This document shows, one piece after another, positions 44,445-56,600 of a DNA stretch of 64,000 bases. The DNA is from Kalmusia sp. IMI 367209 (taxonomy: Eukaryota; Ascomycota; Dothideomycetes; Pleosporales; Didymosphaeriaceae), in the NCBI GenBank assembly GCA_027946365.1, contig JAPEUQ010000004.1, forward strand, positions 186,001 to 250,000, given 5' to 3'. The translations under genes and the position numbers were made by a program. The stretch's first letter is position 1. Each line of letters begins with the position of its first letter. Under the pieces are notes generated by a model. It was not told the origin of the DNA. It was given only the letters and a program-made list of their open reading frames with translations, and did not search any database.

Positions 44445-47346
44445 GGTCAGCAATGGCCTACTCTTGCCTGCCAAATTGATTGGGTTGAACGTGCGTTGAT
44501 AACGAAGTGGGTGGCTGCAATGTCCTCCGACAAAGCGTGAGCGGGTCTAGTGTGTCGAGGTGTCAACTCGACTGCCGTGGGTAAGGACGAATGCGCCTCA
44601 AGTACAACCCGTGCGAGGGTGGTTCGTGCTGTGGCTCGGTCACGTAGGGTCTGCGTTTGTACCTGCAGTAGCGTGGGAGGCTGGGTGACGCAGAATTGTC
44701 GGTCTGGAAATCCGATGTTGTATTCAACGGGGCTAAGCGCGGGTAGATGAGGTATAAGTGAGTTTTGTAAGAGCAGGGAACGAGTGGACGATGAACGAGT
44801 TCCGTGGGAGGTGAAGGTGAATTGGCGCCGGGCGATGACGTCGACCTGCGATGGCGGGACTGCTCGATGATCATGAGTCAATGTTCTCGTTTTGGTGCAC
44901 AACGTTGTTACCTGAGCTTGAGAGTTCTCAACAAGTTGACGAACGCCAGTCTGGTCAGTTGCAGGGTCGATACAATCACAAAGTATCCTCGTGCCCTTTG
45001 ACTGACGCAATACAGGTCAATCTTTCCCCTCTCCCGAGATGTAAATCAAAAATAAGAATACATGCAACAGTTACAATTCAACTAGCGAGCGAGCAGATAA
45101 GAAAGATATACAAAGCAGATGCGGCTCCGCTATGCGCTTCACGCCGTGTTAACGAAAGAATGGAATGAAGAAGGAAGGCTCAATCGATTCACATGGGGTA
45201 TCAATCTTATAGGCTCACTCCGCACTACTTGGCGGCGTCGCAGCCGACGTGCTCCGTCTGTCGCAGCTCGCAGTCATCGATATTGGAAAAGCCAGGACGG
45301 AGCACACGATTCACAAGCACCGTGGGTCCTGCACCTGGCTTCTGGGTCAGGAACGCTACTTGGACACCCCGTGGTCTGATCGCAGCGTGCAAACGCCAGG
45401 TTGCTTACAAGGGTCATGGCGGGGTGTATCACAAGCACGGGATGAGCGAGTCACATCACAGAATCGTCACGGTGAGATAGGTGACAAACGTCTTCCTCAC
45501 TGATCACATATTGCAGGTGGAAGCTTGTGTTTGGCGCGAGATGTGAAGGGATGACCTTAACGACTGCAAGAACGGATGGGGAGGGACGTGAGAGAGGCGG
45601 GAGGTGTGTGGGTTTGAGGGGAATTGAAGGGGAAGCGGGAATAGCGGGTATGTCATGAGCTTATTGGGATGACCGGGCAGCTGTTGGACAGCGGAGTGGT
45701 AAACGATTGCGAGATAATGGCAGGGGTCGAGGGGAGACTGCGGCTCGGTTGAAACGCTTCGAACATCTCGATTTGATGCTTACAGTGGAGAGCTTAGGTT
45801 CGAGCTTGAGCTGGTCACAAAGGGTTGGGAGGCTGGTTTCGGAGCGAGGTGGGCCGGGCTATACATAGTAGTATATGGTCGTGCGAAGGGTTGGCGTCGA
45901 GGGGTATGGAGGGTTTCGAGTATCGAGCCCGGTAAATCGATCAGTAGGTTGCAAAGAGCTTTTTCTTAGAGGGTAGAAGAAAACCCACATACCGTACGGT
46001 TCCGTGGCTGTTATCTCTTCTCTATGTTTTCGCCGCGGTAGTTTTTACTCATTTGCTCTCCAATTCCACGATTGCAGCATGTTACCTGGCGCTCTATATA
46101 TATCGACTATTTCCAGTTTCCGATGATCGCTCAAGCATGAGCGCACTTAAGATTCTCATTTTCCAGGTCCATCTTATCCTACTACTTCGAGTTCATGATC
46201 ATAACGAGCTGTCAACCCGCTCTGGAGCGGAGCATGCGGACGGTGTCGAGTCGAGGCTTGATAACTCCGAGGACCTTTCGTCTGCAGGTCTGATTGGATC
46301 TTACCGGCTTTGAGTTACTGTTTCAGGACAATGCAATCTAATAAGCTCTCATGCCAGAATTATCACGTGTAACATGGACCACTCAAGTAAGCCGCATCAG
46401 ATTTCAGTCTACCATCAGGCAGCAATGACTGCAACACTATTCAACGTGCTGCCTTCAAAGAATCACCGTCTTTCTCTAACCCATCTACCAAACTTCACCT
46501 CTCATGGGAGACTAGGCACCTGGCCGGCCTCTCGACTCATGGCAACTCACCAATGAGTGCGACTCGTTACGGGTCCTCGGACGCGAGCCCATTACCTAGA
46601 ATTGCATAGCAGCGCACTACAACTCAACCCTCACCGGCGTCAAAAACTCTAGGGTTCTAATTCGTAGCCATAAATGAAGATGTCAGAGCTAATCCCTAGA
46701 TCTATCATGGTGTTGCGGCTGAACCGAGGACGAGGCGGTGAGCCAATACGACCGGCCATGCTATTCTACACTCAGCTAGGCATGCTCTCACAAAGTTCAG
46801 GACATCAATGCGAACTGCGCAGAAGGCAGTGCTGCTGTTGCCCAAGCTTGATCCCGACGACGATGCAACGGCGGGAGAGGCCGCAACTGCTCGCGCAAAG
46901 TTTGTGGGTCGACTAACAAGGTGTTCGCTTTGCGGCCTCGTCCTCTTACATTTCCCAGAGGTCTTCTCAACCGCCTCCCTCTCAGCTCAGAACCCTCTTC
47001 AGCTGCCGCGTTCCTCAATGTCGCATTCACCTGCACCGTAGCTTCCAGCGTGTTCGCTGACCAACAAAGTCTTAGTAGCCCGACGCCACATTGAGCTGCG
47101 CCACATCTATCACTGAAAATTGCCCAGGCAGCATTTTGGCCGCCACCAGCTAAACCCCACAAAGTGAATGGGATCACCGGCGATCCCCTGCTCCTTCACG
47201 CAAACGCAGACGATAAAAGCTGCCACCGGCGGGATCGTAGTGGGTCAACGTCCATCGTTTTCCTTGCTTGTTGTCGATTAGTGGCACAAAAGTAGGGCCC
47301 TGCACAAGAATTTCAGGAACAACAACACCGGGATCAACAATCCACT
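44445..47346. other. Long intergenic region, no gene supported
   Basis: 2.9 kb between two outward-facing genes. A 187-residue minus frame at 44447-45010 overlaps the likely 5' leader of the zinc-finger gene and other frames on both strands; composition is not protein-like. It probably holds long leaders and regulatory sequence. Confidence 0.5.
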
Positions 47347-49950
47347 ATGACGAACCCACGCGGGAGCGCCGCCCAGTATGCCGCCATGGTGCTGCTGGAT
47401 TACATGCAGGCGCCTACCGTGGGCTTCTACTTCTTAGCAGCCACGGGATTTGGCATGTGTACGCTGCAGAAGTCGAAACCCATATCATTCAAGAGAAGGC
47501 GGCTTGGGTGCGCATTAGCTCTAGCTGTGCTGGCTGGCTATATCGCAGAAGTGCTCTATTACTTCAGTCGCTCGCTCGCAGACCTACAATACACGGCTCC
47601 CAAGCATGCCGCCATACGGTGTCTCGGCTCAATATTGGTCTGGATACCACTTAGCTCGTCACTCATTACAGGCACATCCTTCATCTGGCACCCGTATTTT
47701 GGATCCTTCGTTATCCAGTTCATCTCCGAAACCGTTGTTTGCCTGTTAGGAGGCCTCTCTCTTCCGCTCGACGATGGTTATAGTAATATTCCATTGAGCA
47801 TCAGCGCCGCAAGGGCATTAACGACTCTCATCCTTGTTATTGATGCATTCTTAATTCTGGTATTGAAGAAGGGCGAGAAGGGCACAGATGAAGAAGGACA
47901 GTCCTTGCTCGGAGAGACTCACGCAAACGGATCCGCGATAGCGAGTAGGACCGCCGAATATGGTTCGATCGAACAGACAGCTTCAGACGATGACGATGGC
48001 GATGACGAGGCTCCGGCGGCGCATGACAAGGAAATCAAAGAACAGCAGGCAAAACGTCTTGAAGAGCAGGGCGGTTGGTTTGGTTATCTCAAAAGCTTTA
48101 TGATCTTTCTGCCATACCTGTGGCCAAAGGACGACTGGAAGATCATGTTAGCCCTGTTCTTGCGACTTCTGCATCTGATCCAGGGGCGAGCACTTAATTT
48201 ATTGGAACCTAGACAGCTCGGTATCATCACGAACAAAATTACACAGGGCGCTCATGAGATGCCATGGATGGATATTGGTTTATGGACCCTGTATCGCTGG
48301 ATCAACAGCTACAGCGGCTTCGGCATTATTGATAATTTCGCGGAAACGTACATCGGAAACCAGGCCTTTGAACGCATCACCATTCTGGCCTACAAACACC
48401 TCATGGGTCTGTCTATGGACTTCCACACGTCAAAAGATTCTGGTGAAGTTTTAAAAGCTGTAGAACAGGCGTCGTCACTCAATTCGCTCATCGAGTTGGT
48501 TCTCTTCGAGGTTTTTCCAATCTTGGTTGATCTTGTAATTGCGATGTACTACGTCACCCACCTCTTCGACGCCTACATGGCTTTCCTCGTCTTGTTCATG
48601 GGTCTCGCATACATCTGGCTAGGACTCTACTTCACGACGTGGTCTCAGGCCCGCCGACGTGTCTACGTTGCGAAGCAGCGCACCGAAAACACGACCGTCA
48701 ACGAGACGGTGCATAACTGGCAAACCGTAGCCTATTTCAACCGCGCGACTTACGAAACTGAACGCTATCGAGCCAACATTCGAAGTACAATTATGGCACA
48801 TTATGCGTACTACTTCCGTTCTGTGGGCGGCCACGCGGCACAAGATCTTCTGATGACATTTGGGTTCACGGCATGCTGCGTCTTCGCTATCTCCCAGATC
48901 ATTTATGGAGGCAAACCTGTCGGAAACCTCATCACCTTCATCATGTACTGGAGCACTATGATGAGTCCACTCTACATGATGTCGTACAGCTACCGGCACA
49001 TCTCTAGCAGCCTCATTGATGCAGAGCGCCTTCTTCAACTCCTCAATACGAAGCCTACAGTCGCCGACCACGAGAACGCCCAAGATCTCATCGTCAAGGC
49101 TGGAAAAGTCCAGTTCAAAGACGTGGATTTTGCCTACGATGCCCGCAAGCAAATCATCAAGAATGTGAACTTCGACGTCGAAGGCGGAAAGACCGTCGCT
49201 TTCGTCGGCGAGACGGGTGGAGGCAAGTCAACGATGCTCAAGCTCCTCTTCCGCTTCTACGACGTGTCGAACGGCTCCATCACGATCGACGGCCAGGATC
49301 TGCGCTCGGTGACGCTCTCCAGCATACGCGACTCCATCGGCCTCGTACCGCAGGACCCGGCGCTCTTCAACCAGACGATACGCCAGAACGTGCGCTACGC
49401 CAAACTCGACGCCACTGACGCCGAAATCGAGGACGCCTGTCGCGCCGCCGCGATACACGATGACATCGTCTCTTTTCCCGACGGCTATGCGTCCAAGGTT
49501 GGCGAGCGCGGCGTGCGCCTCTCGGGCGGCCAGCTCCAGCGCATCGCCATCGCGCGGGTACTCCTCAAGAACCCTAAGATCGTCATGCTCGACGAAGCCA
49601 CCTCGGCCATCGACTCGGCCATCGAAGCGCAGATCCAGGAAGCCTTCAAAAAATTGAGCAAGGGCCGCACGACATTTGTCATTGCGCACCGACTGAGCAC
49701 AATCGTCGAGGCAGACTGCATCTTGGTCGTCGAGAAGGGCGAGATCATTGAGCGCGGCACGCACGCCGAGCTCATTGCCAAGGGCGGGAAGTACTGGGAG
49801 TTGTGGAGCAAGCAGACGGCGGGGAATGCGTCGGCGGCAACGAGCATGAAGGGCGAGGTGCTGATTGATGTTACGCCGCCAGAGGATGAGCAGGATGTCA
49901 AGGCGACAGGGAGGAGCGAGGGGACTGGTGCTGCCGAGAGGAGAAAGTGA
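47347..49950 (+). CDS. HMT1: HMT1-type vacuolar half-size ABC transporter (ABCB6-like)
   Basis: Single exon, 867 residues. An extra N-terminal hydrophobic domain of about five spans (residues ~15-180), a charged linker with a poly-acidic stretch, then a six-span ABC transporter core and one nucleotide-binding domain: TMD0-TMD-NBD as in S. pombe Hmt1 and human ABCB6. Walker A GETGGGKS is at 621-628, LSGGQ at 725-729, Walker B ends in Asp749-Glu750, and the switch histidine is in Ala-His-Arg-Leu-Ser-Thr. It should dimerise and export metal-phytochelatin or porphyrin-like conjugates into the vacuole. The NBD-coding part looks more GC-rich at third positions than the N-terminal half. Confidence 0.93.
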   Translation: MTNPRGSAAQYAAMVLLDYMQAPTVGFYFLAATGFGMCTLQKSKPISFKRRRLGCALALAVLAGYIAEVLYYFSRSLADLQYTAPKHAAIRCLGSILVWIPLSSSLITGTSFIWHPYFGSFVIQFISETVVCLLGGLSLPLDDGYSNIPLSISAARALTTLILVIDAFLILVLKKGEKGTDEEGQSLLGETHANGSAIASRTAEYGSIEQTASDDDDGDDEAPAAHDKEIKEQQAKRLEEQGGWFGYLKSFMIFLPYLWPKDDWKIMLALFLRLLHLIQGRALNLLEPRQLGIITNKITQGAHEMPWMDIGLWTLYRWINSYSGFGIIDNFAETYIGNQAFERITILAYKHLMGLSMDFHTSKDSGEVLKAVEQASSLNSLIELVLFEVFPILVDLVIAMYYVTHLFDAYMAFLVLFMGLAYIWLGLYFTTWSQARRRVYVAKQRTENTTVNETVHNWQTVAYFNRATYETERYRANIRSTIMAHYAYYFRSVGGHAAQDLLMTFGFTACCVFAISQIIYGGKPVGNLITFIMYWSTMMSPLYMMSYSYRHISSSLIDAERLLQLLNTKPTVADHENAQDLIVKAGKVQFKDVDFAYDARKQIIKNVNFDVEGGKTVAFVGETGGGKSTMLKLLFRFYDVSNGSITIDGQDLRSVTLSSIRDSIGLVPQDPALFNQTIRQNVRYAKLDATDAEIEDACRAAAIHDDIVSFPDGYASKVGERGVRLSGGQLQRIAIARVLLKNPKIVMLDEATSAIDSAIEAQIQEAFKKLSKGRTTFVIAHRLSTIVEADCILVVEKGEIIERGTHAELIAKGGKYWELWSKQTAGNASAATSMKGEVLIDVTPPEDEQDVKATGRSEGTGAAERRK

Positions 49951-52900
49951 GGGCTATGATACGTTATTAATGACTGTGATGATGGGCTATGATATAGGCG
50001 ATGTTTTCTTCTCGATTCAAGGTAGTCTGCATCCTTTACTTGCGTTATGGTGCACAGCATATAGAACGCGAGAGGCAAGCGCGAATTCTAGACATAGAAA
50101 AGTAGGGTCAAAGTGCCATACGAAGACGTAGGCTAGCTACATCAATTGATACGAGATTTCGCACGAATGTCTTTATGTATGGTCCGCAGTATGACCTATG
50201 GGATATGGATGAGGCTGCCGTGGAAAGCTAGATTGAACAGACCTTTGAAATTTTGTTCACAATAAAGACCATGGGGTGTACTACCAAGATCACGAAGCGA
50301 TTGCGAGACAACATTGGCGTTTGGGGATAAGCAGTACTGCACTGCTATTCACGGTCTAATCGGTAGGGAAAGCTATTGCTGACAGCATTTATTCATGCTC
50401 TTCGTGAGTATTCGTACGAAACGGTACAGTTCACGTCTTCAAGAAATCAATTAATACACTAGTGAGGCTGACAAAGATGTTAAAAGAATCAACTGGGATG
50501 TTAGAATTGGTGAGCAAGAGGCACATGCTGCTGTTTTAGCCGTGGTGCGAAGCCATTGTTGTTGGATGCAGCCACAAGACGAAATAGTCGGCCCTTTATG
50601 AATTGAATGCACTTGGGCGACGAAAAGGATCGTTCACAAGCAGATACGAGTTATGCAAGCCCAATATATGGGGTGATCAACATCTGCGAGATTTTCCAGA
50701 AACGTTAGCGCCTTGATATTTTGTTGGGGTACCTGGGCGGCTTTCCAGGCATGTGGTGTAGGCGTTTGGCGTTCTGATTGGCTGGCCCAATACTGGGTAG
50801 CAAAAGTCTTACGCCTCGCGAAACACTCGTATTGCGCGAAGCGTCGTGGGCTTGACGCTGGTAGGGCAGGATGAGGCCATTGGATTTGAAGGTAGATGGC
50901 GTATTGATGGAATGATTGGTAGTGCGGGAGGGGTGACAAGCGCGAATCTTATTTGGCGCAGCTATAGCGCTAACCTACATATACGTACGACTCTATGTTC
51001 GAATCAAGAAAACCATGCAGGCGGGAGTATGCGACCCGCGGATTCGAATTTCGGTTGATTTGGCATCTCATACTACCATCGCTGTCGGTAGGTCCACGTT
51101 GGGATCCCGCGCGGCTGGTTGAATCATACGCTGTGCTCTGCAAACCACACATGACCTCCAGAACAGAAAACGAGAGCATCACTCAACTTGCGAAGCGAGA
51201 TGAAGGAAGCAGAATAGCCGCTCCTGTTTACTCGAAAATAGAAGTCAGGAGTCGAAGTAGTTTGAAAGTATCCTTCCATGGGGTCATTGGATGGGCTGGA
51301 ATAGAAGTAACGATCAATAATCGATCATCATGTGGCTAGTCAATATAGGACCTGTACCAAATCGACAATCTGACTAGTCATTCGATGTCTTGCATCGGTC
51401 CGCCTGCACACAATAGACGGGAACGGGTCGAGGCGAGAAAAACTGAAGGGGGAATGGTTGAAGTGGGTGAAAGCTTAGGAGGCGACAAAGACTGTCATGA
51501 TTCGCCGGATGATAGCCCTCCTCAGCGCCGAGAGTCGCAGAGATTACGTTGTCGCCGGGTTCGAGGCAGGGAAAATTGAGAAGGGTAACGGGCAATGTGA
51601 GCAAAAAAGCTGGAGGCGACGTTTAGCGACTTGATTGGTCGGCGGGGTGCCTTACATGTGTCCCAGGTATGCACACAAATACCCTCTCATGCCCAATACA
51701 TCGGTCGCCAGCATCTAGCCAGGTTAATCGCCCTACGCCATTCCATGTCCTGACGACACCTCTTCCCCCACTTCAACACGTCTTGGTGTCTCATTGGCTC
51801 CAGAGCGCAGGACTGGGCTTGTATATCCCCTGTCAGACCCATCCGGCCCAGAATTAAGCGTCGTACACGAGCGTCAAGTTTGTTGTCAAGGATAAGCGCC
51901 TGCCGTTCGCCATGTGGAGGAGTAGCAGTTGTATTGACTTGAAAAGCTGAAGGGCGCCCGCACCCACATTCCGAAGGCTCTTGCAAAACATCGAGCAGCC
52001 AGACGCCCGCGACACCAACCAACTGATAGACCAAGAACGAACCACGCGACCGAAGGCGGATTGCGGTGGGGTGCTGTACTGTTTGCGGAGGACTGCAGCA
52101 ATGGTGACAAGAAGGCGATCCACTGCACAAGCAGGCCACTCAGAGACCGCCACGTGGGATGCGCTTTCGACGCTGGGTTTGCCGGCTGATGATGATATGA
52201 TATGGTGCGTATTCCCATCCAAAGGAGATATCGGTTGACGACCATGCTCCTTACTGACTCTGTGAGGAGGTAGGAGGAAAAATAAAGGGAATGTGCCACC
52301 GGCACGATAAACGACACGCGACACAAGCGACACCATGGTTCTACAACGAAAATGCGGGCTTGACAGCAGAGACGACGATGGAGAGATACGGACCGCGCTC
52401 GCTCTGCCTCTTCGCAACACTAGCATCCACGACCCTTGCGTCGTTCGCAAGCCTCGACCCAGACAGCTCGACCTCACCCATACGCTGATGGCGGAAGGCG
52501 CGCTGCGGAGCTGGCCAGCACGACAGGACACGAAGTTGCCGGCAGAGTGTCGCCGTGGGGACGACCCGCTGCGTCGGGCGGCTCGAGGGGTATTGTGGGT
52601 GCATTGCCGAAGCTGCGAGAGGTGCAGGTGAGCATGCACATGTGGTGTTGAGGCGGAGAAGACGAGGTTCTGCGCGGGGGGAAGGCGGTCCGGCGGGCTG
52701 TCTGCGGCCCTGTCGACGTTGCCTGAAGCGTGTTAGCGCGTCGTCACGTGCTTGATCAAGCGAGAAATCCCCACCTCACACGTCGCCCGCTCACAACATC
52801 CCCTCAACACTCACTTCCTCCAGCTGCTGCCCTCGAGGACGCCTCAGTTGCCTGCGCGCGCCCGCTCTTGTTTTATTGCTCGCGCTCACCGCAATTGAGG

Positions 52901-53278
52901 AACCGCCGCGCCGTTGTCTCCGGGCCGTGCGCGATCACCTCCCCGCTTCTATTCGCGGCACGCGAACCTCACGGATTGGACAGCTTCGGCCCCCATCGCA
53001 AAGCACAGCGGCTACTTCATCACAAGCAAAACACGGCCAATCATGGTTTATGAGAAACTTCGTTACATCATTAATCCGATGGTTAAGGTATAGGAAAAGC
53101 AAGCGATGGTATGAGGTAACGCCCGGTCGTCTCCTTGCCCCGTCTGTTTTCCTCAACGTCTGCCATTTCCCTGTCGTTCCGTCCACAAACGCCAAAAATG
53201 AGTGGGCTCCGTTCAGACCAAATCCCGAACCGTTGTACATGAAACCAATTTCCAGACGCCCGCGCCATCAGCTCCCAT
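49951..53278. other. Gene-poor region
   Basis: 3.3 kb with no confident gene. Frames around 51854-52755 run in several registers on both strands; a weak plus-strand candidate near 52098-52488 is discussed in the findings. Confidence 0.5.
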
Positions 53279-53629
53279 TCAGTGTGCCGTCAGGGCACCA
53301 ATCTGCGCCAATCTGCGGTAACGTTCATTGCTCAAGTCACTGAGCTCGAGATCTAGATTACGGATCGACTCCATCGATTTGTCAATAGATGCGCTGAACT
53401 TGTTCCCCTCTCGCTGCCAACGGCCGATGCGGTCTACCTCGGCGGCCCGGCGCCTCAGCTTAGTGTCGATCTTCTCGCACAGCTTGCACTTCTGAGAGCT
53501 AGGAATCGTCTGCATGATGAGCTTCATGCCGCACGTTTCGCCCATGCGGTACTCCTTGGCACAGTGCTGTCGGAAGTTGCCCCACTTCCAATCGCCGCAA
53601 GCAAATCGGTGCTGGTCGAAGAAGCACAT
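53279..53629 (-). CDS. Small conserved fungal cysteine-rich protein
   Basis: Single exon, 116 residues, starting Met-Cys-Phe-Phe-Asp-Gln-His-Arg-Phe-Ala-Cys-Gly-Asp. It contains Trp-Gly-Asn-Phe-Arg-Gln-His-Cys, Tyr-Arg-Met-Gly-Glu-Thr-Cys-Gly-Met-Lys-Leu, then Cys-x2-Cys and a charged helical tail with Asp-Arg-Ile-x-Arg-Trp-Gln-Arg-Glu-Gly. I recognise this arrangement from uncharacterised short proteins in Dothideomycetes and related fungi. The cysteine/histidine spacing could bind a metal ion. Function unknown. No secretion signal. Confidence 0.75.
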   Translation of the reverse strand: MCFFDQHRFACGDWKWGNFRQHCAKEYRMGETCGMKLIMQTIPSSQKCKLCEKIDTKLRRRAAEVDRIGRWQREGNKFSASIDKSMESIRNLDLELSDLSNERYRRLAQIGALTAH

Positions 53630-56600
53630 GTTTCAAGAGTTCAAGAGTAGGCGTTGCCTGGCGTTTGGTCAAACGTTAGCATTATAGGACAATTGTTTGG
53701 ACAGCAAGATCTCGCAGCGTACCTTGCAATATTTTGATGGGGCCTGGAGCTCTTCTGATTGGGCCGACGGTCGCACTATTACTTCGATGAGTCTCAGGGG
53801 TCATGCACGATGGGACAAACATTCGACATGACATACATCGGTTGGATGGGAGGCGACAGGCGAGTAGTGTCGGTGGTCGTGTTGTCTGAAAGATAAAGCA
53901 CAAAGGAGTTCACTGTTTGAAGAGAAGGCAGTTGCTCGAGGCTTGATGGCTTCGACTGGAGGAGCTGGTCGTTTCGAGCTTGCTGGAGTGAATCTTTGGG
54001 AGAACTCACCTCCATTTATACTTCGAAAGAGGGCACTATCGCCGACATCGACGACAATGAATGGCTCCCGAGCCCGTCCCGTTGTCAGACCATGGATTGG
54101 TGCCATGGCCCATCCATCAGTCGATGAGGTCGTACCCCACTCGGTCCCGTCCAACAACATTGCCACGATCAACGCCAACCTCTCGTCCTGCCGCTAGGAA
54201 GTGCGGAGACCTGCTGCAATGATACCCTAGGCCGTGCCGGCGTGCCAGCTGCACAGAGATATCACATCTGCTAGGGGCTCAATGCTGCGGTGGCTTCGTT
54301 GGCTGCAAATTCTTCCTTGTCTGGCGGAAGATGGCATCCGTTCCTTGTCGCCATGTTTCAGCCAAATCTCATGGATGGGGCTAGATGAGTTGTTTTGGAC
54401 AATTTCGGGCCTTTCATCCACGTTGAGGTTGAAGATTTGTGAAGCGAGGGTCCAGTCACGTGTCTCATGGTCCATGCCGAACCTCAGTCCGTCTACGAGT
54501 CGTTTGTCACTAGGGGAAGCGATTGGCCAATGGCGTCTATGTTTCTGCGGTACACTTTTCGCCGGAACAGTGGAAGTCTACGGAGCGTTTTTCGCCGCCA
54601 AACCCCTCCCACGTCCTGGCCTGGGAGTCTCGGTCAAGTGCGTGCAACTCTTCGAACAGTGCTCGAGCATACGCTTAACAAGCATTATGGTTGGACGCTT
54701 TCATGTCCCTGGCCTCTCATTACGTTCTGTGTCTCTGGGTTCCCGCGCAAATCGCCGCGTGTAATGTTTCTTGTCTCGTTTCCGGTTTCCTATGTGGAGA
54801 ATAGCTAATCAACGTGTAGGTTCGGGAATGCACTACCACAGCCCATCGACCGCTCGTTGCCTTTCCATGACAGGCATGCCGCCACCCTTGGCTGACACGA
54901 AGGCTCCCAACCCCCTCACCCACGGGTTCGAGGCATTGTTGCCCAGTCACCTTATCTCCACATGCTGCAGCATCCGCTCTCGGGCATCACGTCCGGTCCT
55001 ACCATGCCATCTTAGCGTGGTCCACAATCATCTGCACTTGCAGGGTGCATTGCACGACCGCTCCATTTTCACTCAGCTGATCACCCGTTCGCCGGCTTGC
55101 TTTGCCCGCATGCCGCCATTGTTGAATCGCTAAGACATGCACGCTGACAGGCATGTGTCTGTTAGATAACAGAATGGCGTGAAGTTTATGCGGCACCTAG
55201 TCCGCCATTGCATATCGAAGCAATCATCTGGCATCTGGGACGACGCTAGAACAGGCCAAAGCCATGCCCCATCGGAGATCCTCTGACGTGGCGGACACCG
55301 TTTGGTTGAATCTTTGGAAGGCATTCACCCGGGCGTCCGTCTGGCAATCAATAACAGCTTTGACAAAACCCTCCGCGTGGCTTTGCCCGCTTTTCACTGC
55401 GGACCGAGCTAGGAATGCCTGCCATTATTCGCAGGAAGGGCGTCACAAGATGGCAAAATCAGACCTTCGTCAGAGCGCCTTCACCGGTTGCCCCACCGTG
55501 AATAGGTACTCATAGCGTACAGCATGCCTTTCGGACTTGATACACGGCCAATGCGGTGGCGATATCCTGCACCATGCTTCCGTCAGTCCTCCAGTCCAAC
55601 TCTGCGTTATTCTCAAACGAGGCAAGAGCACCACTGCCGGACCAATATTCACTCGCCGATAAATTATGTCTCACATTGCGATGGCTGCGTCTGACATCAG
55701 TCATGGAATGCTATCGATCGAGACTGTCGGTGAAGGCGTTGTTGCCGCGTTTTGCAGACGGTAAGTTGTTGTTGATGTTTCTCAATGCCAGATTCGGCCT
55801 CGCGTCGAGTACAGCTGCTACGCCAATCGATCACAGGCAAATGAACAACAGATCCCGACCTCCTCTGCAACCTCCCAAAAGCAACCTCGCACCTGGTAAT
55901 CATAGCTTAACCAATATAATTTTGCCTCACTGTTCCTTCTTTCCGCCCCTACCGTGATTTCGCGGCTGTGTGCCATGTAAACAACAACAATGGCCGCGAA
56001 AACGGCCGCGTAGCTCTCCCAACGCGTCTTGTTGCCATGGCAAGACGTTGAATTTTACTACCTGCGGCTCCGCACAAGATGTCAATCATGTGAGTCCACA
56101 GCAATGCTGGGTAAGGCGGTAGCGACGGCCTGCGCAAGGGGTCTGTGGAGAGGGAGCTGGCAGGTCGCACGCAATTTTGATCCCGAGACGAGAGAACAAT
56201 GTGCGTCTGTGGGTCCGATATGCGGTCGGCTGGGTCTAGGTGATGATTGGCTCGAAGTATGTCAGAGGGCTGGGCTGGTGGGGATTGAGTGGCCTGGATG
56301 CATGATGTTGCATGGGCCGAGGAGAGGAGGGCAATGGTTGGTCGATGACGATGAGGGACTCATGTGTCCCGATGGTCGCCGCGAGGGGTGACTTGACAGT
56401 CCGTGGGGAAGACTGCCCAGGCTTGTAGACACAATGAGGCCTTCGTCACCTCAATCTATACGTATTGAAGAGCTTCTTCTGACGGTAAGATGAATATCAT
56501 TGAGGATTTTGTGGTCGCGGGGCAGAGTAAACGAATGATGGCGGGCGCGAGACGATAGCTTCAGGCTGAGAAATTTTGCGCCCATCGGCGCCTCGTCACC

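Noticed and set aside
44447..45010. 187-residue minus-strand frame upstream of the zinc-finger gene
   Set aside because: Starts with a plausible ATG but overlaps several frames and has no domain; more likely leader sequence.
51025..51060. Possible tRNA T-arm-like sequence (gattcgaattt)
   Set aside because: No matching acceptor stem or A-box could be placed at the right distance.
51854..52639. 261-residue minus-strand frame
   Set aside because: Ser/Arg-rich with no motif and overlapped by another 146-residue frame in a different register; looks like chance.
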